Origin: an uncultured Bacteroidales bacterium
GTDB lineage: Bacteria > Bacteroidota > Bacteroidia > Bacteroidales > UBA932
DNA: 12,601 bases
Direction of reading: 5' to 3'
NCBI GenBank assembly: GCA_946408295.1
Contig: CAMJRT010000018.1
Span: 1-12,601 of the forward strand
The notes below the pieces were generated by a model, which was not told the DNA's origin, did not search any database, and worked only from the letters and a program-made list of their open reading frames with translations. Made by a program: the position numbers and the translations under genes. This document shows, piece after piece, positions 7,294 through 12,601 of the stretch (positions are counted from its first letter, which is position 1; the number at the start of each line of letters is the position of its first letter).

Positions 7294-8075
7294 AAAAAAT
7301 TCTTTCTATCGTTTGCATCCTGATGCTCTGCCTTCCCGCAGTCGCTCAAAAGAAATCCTCCTCCAAATCTTCCTCCAAATCTTCCTCCAAGAGCAGCGTA
7401 GCGGCCAGTTCTTACAGCAGCGGCTCTTCCCGCAAAGCCTCTTCCGGCCTGGAGCCTCACCACAGGAACCAGGTGGGTATCACCGCTGACATCGGCTATT
7501 GGGGTCAGGTCGGTATCGTCACGCGTGATGTTGCCGGACAAACCCAGACTACGACTACGGTAGACCCCAACGGACAGGGCATCGATTTCTCGTTCAGCGT
7601 GGGTGCCACCTGGTTTGCCATCAAAAATCTGGAAATCGGCCTTTCGCTCGGCTATGCCAGCACCAAGTGGTATATGGGTGTAGACGCTAACAACGATGAC
7701 TTGTACCGCGTTCAGTCTTTGTTCAACTTTGTGCCGCAAGTCGCCTACCATATTCCCTTGTGCGGCTGGCTGGACTATGTGCCCGCATTTTACACCCAAT
7801 TTGGCTTTGGCTCACGGAAAACGGAGCAAAACATCAACCCTTACCAGACCCTTACCCAAAGATCGACGCGTATTATTGTGGGCCTTGATATCGTCAATTT
7901 CGAAATTCGCCCCAACAAGAACATGGGTCTGATGCTGAATGTCGGCGGTTTCTATTATGACACCCAGATCCAAGTGGGTGGCGGCGCCAACAACCGGAAT
8001 ATCGCGATTACCAACACGACCCTCCTTTCCCTCTTCGGCAACGCCAGCATCGGCTTCCGCTACTACTTCAACTAG
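7290..8075 (+). CDS. Outer-membrane beta-barrel protein
   Basis: This 261-residue exported protein begins with a signal peptide (KKILSIVCILMLCLPAVA, cleavage probably after residue 19). A low-complexity Ser/Lys region follows at about 20-52 (KSSS repeated), then a body of alternating hydrophobic and polar residues typical of transmembrane beta strands, such as NQVGITADIGYWGQVGIV, LEIGLSLGYAS and ASIGFRYYFN. The final strand ends in aromatic FRYYFN, as expected for BAM-dependent outer-membrane insertion. It looks like a small porin-like or structural barrel of roughly 8-10 strands; the role is unknown. In the assembled sequence its ATG overlaps the previous frame's TGA, but if that gene is frameshifted the true gap is 34 bases. 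An intrinsic terminator lies 26 bases after the stop. Confidence 0.82.
   Translation: MKKILSIVCILMLCLPAVAQKKSSSKSSSKSSSKSSVAASSYSSGSSRKASSGLEPHHRNQVGITADIGYWGQVGIVTRDVAGQTQTTTTVDPNGQGIDFSFSVGATWFAIKNLEIGLSLGYASTKWYMGVDANNDDLYRVQSLFNFVPQVAYHIPLCGWLDYVPAFYTQFGFGSRKTEQNINPYQTLTQRSTRIIVGLDIVNFEIRPNKNMGLMLNVGGFYYDTQIQVGGGANNRNIAITNTTLLSLFGNASIGFRYYFN
7353..7388 (+). repeat. 12-bp tandem repeat coding Lys-Ser-Ser-Ser (3 copies)
   Basis: Three in-frame units, AAATCCTCCTCC followed by two identical AAATCTTCCTCC, encode KSSS three times just after the signal peptide of the beta-barrel protein. A degenerate fourth unit follows (AAG AGC AGC). Because the unit is a multiple of three, copy-number change would lengthen or shorten the linker without breaking the frame. 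Confidence 0.85.
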
Positions 8076-8101
8076 TACCATCTAACCCTATTATACATTT
8101 C

Positions 8102-8136
8102 GGGGGTGAACCGCTAAAAGTTCATCCCCTTTTTTT
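8102..8136 (+). terminator. Rho-independent terminator after the beta-barrel gene
   Basis: GGGGGTGAAC (8102-8111) pairs with GTTCATCCCC (8120-8129) as a 10-bp stem with one G-T pair, around the 8-base loop CGCTAAAA. Seven T residues follow directly (8130-8136). This is a textbook intrinsic terminator and it separates the beta-barrel gene from the large lipoprotein gene. Confidence 0.92.
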
Positions 8137-8170
8137 GACTTTCATTTTGCAAAAAGTGCGGTTTATACGA

Positions 8171-8207
8171 TTTGATGGCGAGAGGAGGGAGGTATTTTGT
8201 ATCTTCG
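8171..8207 (+). promoter_or_regulatory. Possible promoter of the large modular lipoprotein gene
   Basis: TATCTTCG at 8200-8207 fits the TAnnTTYG form of the Bacteroidota -7 box and would give a leader of about 57 bases. TTTG at 8171-8174 is 25 bases upstream, slightly too far for a standard -33 box. TATTTTG at 8193-8199 is an alternative imperfect -7 element at 18 bases from the same TTTG. The exact promoter is uncertain. Confidence 0.4.
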
Positions 8208-8269
8208 CATACATTTAAATTAAGAAAGCGCGTCGAGTGAGGCGAGCGATAAAAGAAGTGCAAATTGAT

Positions 8270-11200
8270 ATGAAAAAATTATTGAATGGTTTGCTGGTGG
8301 CGGCGTTGGTTGTGGCGACCGCATGTGAGCAGATGGGTCTGAGCGGCTATCTGGCCGACATCCAGGTCAACGAAACGACCAAGAAACTTTTTGACAAGGG
8401 TTTGAAGATGACCCTTGACGGGGGCGACCAGACCGTCAACTTTACGGCAACGGAAAGTTGGACCATTGACATTTCCTCCGGCACCAAAGCCGTCCCGTCG
8501 TGGGTGAACGTCACTCCGATGTCCGGCGAGGCGGGCCCTTCGAGCATCGCTATCAGCGTAGAGCCCAATACGGACAAGAAGGCCCGCAGCGCGGATATTA
8601 CCATCAGGGCCGGAAGCGGAAGCCGCACCCTCAACATCCGGCAGCCCGGCACCGAGGAGCCACTCGAGGATGACGAGCCGGAGCAGCCCGGGGAGGGTGA
8701 CACCCCCGGGTCCGGCGATGATCAACCGTCTACCGGTGGCGACTATTCCCTCTTCATCGGCCAGTGGAAAGTGACCGCGACCGACGAAAGCAATGAGACT
8801 TGGTCGTGGATTGTGACCATCACCGACAAAGTAAAAGGCGAAAGTTTCTGGGTTCGCGAATGGGAGAGTCCGACTGCGGAGGATACTTTGAAAAGTAGTT
8901 TCTGTGTCAGTCAGCGTCCCAAGATAAATGAGCCGGCTTCCGCGACCAACATCGGCCCTTCCGTCTGCACTTATTTCTTGAACAAATATGACCGAGATGT
9001 CTATCTCACCGCGCGCTACGATGGCTCCAAGCAGCGGATGGTTCTCCGTCCCCAGACCTTGATCGAGAAGATGTCAGACAAGATTATCGGCCTTCGTTTC
9101 TGTGGTAAATATATTGATGAGGGGTGGCCTACCTCCGTCGTGGATGAGAGTGTTGATTTGGCAGCCTTGACGCTTTCTGCGGATAGAAAGACTCTCACGG
9201 TCTCCTCCCTGGTGTCGGCGCCCGGCATGACGATCGGATATGAAGGCAACCAAGTCGGCAGCTGGAAGCAATGCAACAGCCGCTTCTCACTTCCTTTCAC
9301 AATGACCCGTATCGGCGATGTCCCCGAAATCCCCGGCGGCAGCGGTGAGAACCCCGGGCAAGGGGAAAACCCGGGCAGCGGTGAGAACCCCGGTGGAGAC
9401 AATCCGGGTCAAGGCGGTGAAGACCCCGGCTCAGGAGATAATCCGGGTCAAGGTGGCGATGACCCCGGCTCAGGAGATAATCCGGGAGGTGAAAATCCTG
9501 GGCAAGGTGACAACCCCGGGCAGGGAGATGTCCCCGGACTTCCGGGCGACAACCCGGGCGGCAACCTCGACCCGCAGGAGCCCCAGAAGCCGGAAGATGC
9601 CATCGAGTTTGAAGACCCGCTTGTGGAACAGATTTGCAAGGAGCATTGGGACAGCAACGGCGACGGTTGGCTGACCCCGGCCGAATTGGCCGTCCCCACG
9701 CGTCTGGAGCGGTATTTCTCCGGAAAGGACATCACCTCGTTTGATGAATTCCGGTATTTCACCAGCGTCACCACGCTGCTCGAATACGAATTCGAGAACT
9801 GCAAACAACTCGAGCGCATCACCTTCCCGGACAACATCGTCTGGTTTGACAACACGACCGCACACAACAACATCGACGGTTTCTACCATTCTCCGACCTA
9901 TGGATGCGACAAACTTACCCGTATGGCCGGAAAAGGCGTAAGCGAGGACGGGCGCTACTATGTCCTCAACAGCGCCCACCAGAGCGGACTGCTTGTCAGC
10001 GTCGCCTACAGCGGACTGACGGCCGTCAACATTCCGGAAGGCGTTACGAGTTCGCTCGGCGGCATTTTGGCCAACGGGACGGATTACACCGGCAAGGTAA
10101 CGGTCAGCCTGCCGTCCACCCTCAGCATTATTTCAGCGGGTATGTTTGCCAAGACTACGCAAATCGAGAGTTTCACCATTCCCGATACGGTGCTCGGTGT
10201 GGAACAAGAAGCCTTTTGGGGCGCCCTCTCCTTGAGGAGCGTAAGCGGCACTGGACACCTTCTGCTTTTGGGCAACAGCGCTTTTGGGGCGACAAGAATC
10301 GAGGCTTTTGACTTCCCGACTGCCGTCACGGCCGTTCCTGCCGGATGTTTCTCCAGCACCGCGATCCGTTCCTATGCCGTACCTTCCTGGGTCAAGCGTA
10401 TCGAGCAAGGCGCCTTTTCCAATTCCGCCCTGGAAAGCATCACGCTCAACGAGGGGCTGGAGTACATCGGTCCGAATGCCTTTATGGGGATGTCGGCGCC
10501 GCAATTGGGCTTCAACCTCCTGAAAGGGGCCCTTGTCCTTCCTTCGACGCTCAAGACCATCGGTGACAGTGCTTTCGAGGGACAGACAGCCCTGACTTCC
10601 CTCACCATCCTGTCCACGACGGCTCCGGACATTACCCCCGCTTCCGGTACGACCATCCAGCCTTCGGATCTCGGAAAAACTTTTGTCGGCGCTTATCCCA
10701 TCTACATTCCTTTGGAGGCGGTGAAGAGTTACCGGGAAAAAGCGGATGAGGATTATTCTCCCATTGCCTGGAAGACTTATTTTGCCCGCCTGAAACTCAT
10801 CGGGGGAGCAGACCTTCCGGAGCCCGACATCAACCGCTATGTCAATATCAATGGAACGCTCTGGTCCAGTTGGAATGTCGGCGCTACGGCACCCGAGCAG
10901 CCGGGCGACCTCTTTGCCTGGGGTGAGACCGGCACGAAGACGAGCTGGGGCAACTGGCAGCAGTATTTCGATTTCGACTCTTTCTGGTATTACGATTCGA
11001 GCGTCGCTTTGATGAAAAAATATCCCGGGAATGGAAATTCCGGGATATACACGCTGGAGGAGACCGACGATGCCGCCACGGCCAACTGGGGCAGCGAGTG
11101 GCGCATGCCCACCAATGCGGAAGTTGCGAACCTCTATGACCCGATTACCTGCAAGTGGACATTTATGACCTACAAAGGCCAACCGGGCTACAAGGTGGAG

Positions 11201-11425
11201 AGCCGCAGCAGCGGCAACTGGATTTTCCTGCCCGTGAGCGGATATTGGCAGGACAACGGCAACTGGACCGACAGCAAGAGCATCTACTGGTCGTCAACCC
11301 TGGAGCCTACGGACGGCTTCCACCGCTGCGCCTATATGCTGGAGGTGCATAGCAACAACGGCGGCCACAACTACTCCTATCTCGAACGCCTCTGCGGCGG
11401 CTTCATCCGTCCCGTCCACAAATAG
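8270..11425 (+). CDS. Modular surface lipoprotein: BACON, lipocalin-like, BspA-type LRR and FISUMP-like domains
   Basis: This 1051-residue exported lipoprotein has lipid-accepting Cys19 in VVATAC. In order: a BACON domain (about 45-126, with SWTIDISS, PSWVNVTPMSG and an ADITIRAG strand); an acidic Pro/Gly linker (127-157); a beta domain of about 190 residues opening with IGQWKVTA, lipocalin-like; a Pro/Gly/Asn/Asp linker (352-440); an EF-hand-like loop DSNGDGWLTPAE (461-472) with Asp461, Asn463, Asp465 and Glu472; BspA-type leucine-rich repeats (about 480-795, with TFPDNI, NIPEGV and LPSTLKTIGDSAFEG units); and a Fib_succ_major/FISUMP-like domain (856-1051, with WNVGATAPEQPGDLFAWGE, DDAATANWGSEWRMPT, IYWSS and FIRPV). 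Such domains bind carbohydrates, proteins or host surfaces; no catalytic module is recognised. Start: ATG at 8270 begins the signal peptide, while an upstream GTG (8237) would add 11 polar residues. It is monocistronic. Confidence 0.88.
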   Translation: MKKLLNGLLVAALVVATACEQMGLSGYLADIQVNETTKKLFDKGLKMTLDGGDQTVNFTATESWTIDISSGTKAVPSWVNVTPMSGEAGPSSIAISVEPNTDKKARSADITIRAGSGSRTLNIRQPGTEEPLEDDEPEQPGEGDTPGSGDDQPSTGGDYSLFIGQWKVTATDESNETWSWIVTITDKVKGESFWVREWESPTAEDTLKSSFCVSQRPKINEPASATNIGPSVCTYFLNKYDRDVYLTARYDGSKQRMVLRPQTLIEKMSDKIIGLRFCGKYIDEGWPTSVVDESVDLAALTLSADRKTLTVSSLVSAPGMTIGYEGNQVGSWKQCNSRFSLPFTMTRIGDVPEIPGGSGENPGQGENPGSGENPGGDNPGQGGEDPGSGDNPGQGGDDPGSGDNPGGENPGQGDNPGQGDVPGLPGDNPGGNLDPQEPQKPEDAIEFEDPLVEQICKEHWDSNGDGWLTPAELAVPTRLERYFSGKDITSFDEFRYFTSVTTLLEYEFENCKQLERITFPDNIVWFDNTTAHNNIDGFYHSPTYGCDKLTRMAGKGVSEDGRYYVLNSAHQSGLLVSVAYSGLTAVNIPEGVTSSLGGILANGTDYTGKVTVSLPSTLSIISAGMFAKTTQIESFTIPDTVLGVEQEAFWGALSLRSVSGTGHLLLLGNSAFGATRIEAFDFPTAVTAVPAGCFSSTAIRSYAVPSWVKRIEQGAFSNSALESITLNEGLEYIGPNAFMGMSAPQLGFNLLKGALVLPSTLKTIGDSAFEGQTALTSLTILSTTAPDITPASGTTIQPSDLGKTFVGAYPIYIPLEAVKSYREKADEDYSPIAWKTYFARLKLIGGADLPEPDINRYVNINGTLWSSWNVGATAPEQPGDLFAWGETGTKTSWGNWQQYFDFDSFWYYDSSVALMKKYPGNGNSGIYTLEETDDAATANWGSEWRMPTNAEVANLYDPITCKWTFMTYKGQPGYKVESRSSGNWIFLPVSGYWQDNGNWTDSKSIYWSSTLEPTDGFHRCAYMLEVHSNNGGHNYSYLERLCGGFIRPVHK
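9398..9475 (+). repeat. 39-bp tandem repeat in the Pro/Gly linker
   Basis: Two adjacent 39-base units (9398-9436 and 9437-9475) encode DNPGQGG(E/D)DPGSG and differ at only a few positions. They sit inside a longer degenerate run of NPGQG/NPGSG/NPGG units at about 9340-9560, between the lipocalin-like domain and the EF-hand-like and LRR part of the lipoprotein. The unit length keeps the frame, so recombination can change linker length. Confidence 0.85.
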
Positions 11426-11507
11426 CCTCCTCTTTCACATTTGCGTTTGCTCGCGCGGGGTGCGAGGGCGTTGAGGGAGTACGGGTTGGGCAATCGAGCG
11501 CGAAAGC

Positions 11508-11637
11508 CCCGCCTCGGAAAAGCAAATTACATATTTGCTTTTCTCTCGGCTTATTCGTAATTCCGGCTGGCGCCGGTTTGTACTCCCGCCTCGGAAAAGC
11601 AAATTACATATTTGCTTTTCTCTCGGCTTATTCGTAA
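11508..11637. repeat. Two perfect 53-bp direct repeats, each with an 11-bp hairpin
   Basis: The 53 bases at 11508-11560 recur identically at 11585-11637, separated by 24 bases (period 77). Each copy contains the inverted repeat GAAAAGCAAAT / ATTTGCTTTTC around the loop TACAT (arms 11517-11527 and 11533-11543, and 11594-11604 and 11610-11620). The 24-base spacer contains a small GC hairpin, CCGGC-TGGC-GCCGG (11563-11576). A minus-strand frame reads through both copies, but in different frames because 77 is not a multiple of 3, so the conservation is not for protein. It fits an interspersed non-coding repeat (REP-like) or a duplicated regulatory leader. The rest of the 245-base gap (11426-11507) holds no feature I can support. 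Confidence 0.9.
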
Positions 11638-11642
11638 ATTCG
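11611..11642 (+). promoter_or_regulatory. Promoter of purA, built from the second 53-bp repeat
   Basis: TTTG at 11611-11614 and TAAATTCG at 11635-11642 (TAnnTTYG form) are exactly 20 bases apart, the preferred Bacteroidota spacing. Transcription would start near 11649, about 22 bases before the purA ATG. The TTTG lies in the right arm of the second hairpin, and the -7 box straddles the repeat end. In the first copy the equivalent box reads TAATTCCG, a poorer match. Confidence 0.55.
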
Positions 11643-11670
11643 CAGGCTATTCTAAAAACGATTGACAAAA

Positions 11671-12601
11671 ATGAGCAAAGTAGATGTGGTTCTCGGTCTC
11701 CAGTGGGGGGACGAAGGAAAAGGCAAGGTGGTCGATGTGCTGACCCCGGATTACAAAGTGATTGCGCGTTTTCAGGGCGGTCCCAATGCGGGCCATTCCC
11801 TGGTCTTCGACGGGGAAGGTTTCGTGTTGCACACCGTTCCCTCCGGCATTTTCCGCGAAGGTTCCATCAACATCATCGGCAACGGCGTGGTCATCGACCC
11901 CGTTATCCTGATGGACGAGATTCGCGACATCGAAGCCAAGGCCGGCGATATTTCCAAGAAAATGCTGATTGCCAAACGGGCCCAACTCATCCTCCCCTCC
12001 CACCGTATGCTGGACGCCGCCAGCGAAGCGGCCAAGGGAAAAGCCAAGATCGGTTCCACCCTCAAGGGTATCGGCCCGGCCTATATGGACAAGACGGGAC
12101 GCAACGGCCTGCGCGTGGGCGACATTCTCTCGCCGGATTTCAAGGCCAAATACGAGGCGCTCAAAGCCAAACATTGCGGGATGCTCTCGCTCTATCCGAA
12201 TTTTTCTTTCGACCTCGCCGAATACGAGCAGAAATGGCTGGCCGCCGTGGAGCAGCTCAAACGCTTTGCATTCATCGAAAACGAGGTGACGGTCAACCAA
12301 TACCTCCGCGACGATGTGAAAATCCTCGCCGAGGGCGCGCAGGGCTCCTTGCTCGACATTGATTTCGGCACCTATCCGTTCGTCACTTCCTCCAATACGA
12401 TGGCGGCGGGCGTGTGCACCGGCCTGGGCATCGCCCCTTCGAAAGTCGGCAAGGTGTTCGGTATCTTCAAAGCCTACTGCACCCGTGTGGGCAGCGGGCC
12501 TTTCCCGACCGAACTGTTCGATGAGACCGGCGAGCGCCTGCGTCAGATCGGCCACGAGTTCGGCGCCACCACCGGCCGTCCCCGCCGTTGCGGCTGGCTG
12601 G
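11671..12601 (+). CDS. purA: Adenylosuccinate synthetase, N-terminal part
   Basis: PurA joins IMP and aspartate using GTP to make adenylosuccinate, the first committed step from IMP to AMP, in the cytosol. About 310 codons are present of a usual 420-430; the gene runs off the right edge. Diagnostic features are the GTP loop GLQWGDEGKGK at residues 9-19 with Asp14 (catalytic base) and Lys17, QGGPNAGHS with His42, IGSTLKGIGPAYMDKTGRNG (IMP-binding region), and the later GAQGSLLDIDFGTYPFVTSSN and GVFGIFKAYCTRVGSGPFPTE-like region. ATG at 11671 puts the P-loop at the expected distance from the N-terminus. There is no Shine-Dalgarno; the leader is short and A-rich. The duplicated hairpin repeat lies immediately upstream and probably contains the promoter. 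Confidence 0.97.
   Translation, partial: MSKVDVVLGLQWGDEGKGKVVDVLTPDYKVIARFQGGPNAGHSLVFDGEGFVLHTVPSGIFREGSINIIGNGVVIDPVILMDEIRDIEAKAGDISKKMLIAKRAQLILPSHRMLDAASEAAKGKAKIGSTLKGIGPAYMDKTGRNGLRVGDILSPDFKAKYEALKAKHCGMLSLYPNFSFDLAEYEQKWLAAVEQLKRFAFIENEVTVNQYLRDDVKILAEGAQGSLLDIDFGTYPFVTSSNTMAAGVCTGLGIAPSKVGKVFGIFKAYCTRVGSGPFPTELFDETGERLRQIGHEFGATTGRPRRCGWL

Noticed and set aside
10133..11182. 349-codon open frame on the minus strand inside the large lipoprotein gene
   Set aside because: It is antisense to well-recognised LRR and FISUMP coding sequence, has no recognisable domain or signal, and long antisense frames are common opposite GC-rich coding DNA.
11508..11637. CRISPR array
   Set aside because: There are only two copies, the repeat is longer than typical, the spacer is 24 bases and itself forms a hairpin, and no cas genes are nearby.
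11435..11668. 77-codon minus-strand open frame covering both 53-bp repeats
   Set aside because: The two identical repeats are read in different frames because their period (77) is not a multiple of three, so the sequence identity is not explained by protein coding.

Overview
The window looks like a chromosomal segment of a Bacteroidota genome, most likely a Bacteroidales gut or rumen lineage of moderately high GC. Evidence for this is: TAnnTTTG-type promoter elements, general lack of Shine-Dalgarno sequences, surface lipoproteins, BACON, PCMD and Fib_succ_major/FISUMP-like domains, a tRNA gene without an encoded CCA, and Bacteroidota-type PurA and membrane pyrophosphatase sequences. The genus cannot be fixed from what is visible.

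Layout. (1) Positions 1-3234, plus strand: the 3' end of a membrane ion-pumping pyrophosphatase (hppA), a membrane-anchored AraC-type regulator, fabG and a ComF-like phosphoribosyltransferase. The four are packed with gaps of 6 and 5 bases and a 25-base overlap, so they probably share a transcript. (2) Positions 3243-6115, minus strand: a second operon read leftward, encoding a lipoprotein esterase, a secreted PCMD-domain protein and a GT4-type glycosyltransferase. It converges on comF with only 8 bases between the stop codons. (3) Positions 6116-6384: a compact intergenic block with overlapping back-to-back promoters for the esterase operon and for tRNA-Pro(UGG), followed by a further -7 element for the next gene. 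(4) Positions 6385-8136: a lipoprotein of unknown family whose last part is out of frame (probable one-base frameshift near 7170), then an outer-membrane beta-barrel protein and a strong intrinsic terminator. (5) Positions 8270-11425: one 1051-residue modular surface lipoprotein (BACON, lipocalin-like domain, Pro/Gly linker, EF-hand-like loop, BspA-type leucine-rich repeats, FISUMP-like C-terminal domain). (6) Positions 11426-11670: an intergenic region with two perfect 53-bp direct repeats, each holding an 11-bp hairpin. The second copy appears to supply the promoter of purA, which runs off the window end.

Most of the content is ordinary core metabolism plus envelope proteins. I do not see a CRISPR array, transposase, toxin-antitoxin pair, phage gene or clear defence system. 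The observations most worth a second look are the duplicated hairpin repeat that seems to have become the purA promoter, the frameshifted lipoprotein, the modular surface lipoprotein, and the esterase-PCMD-glycosyltransferase operon.
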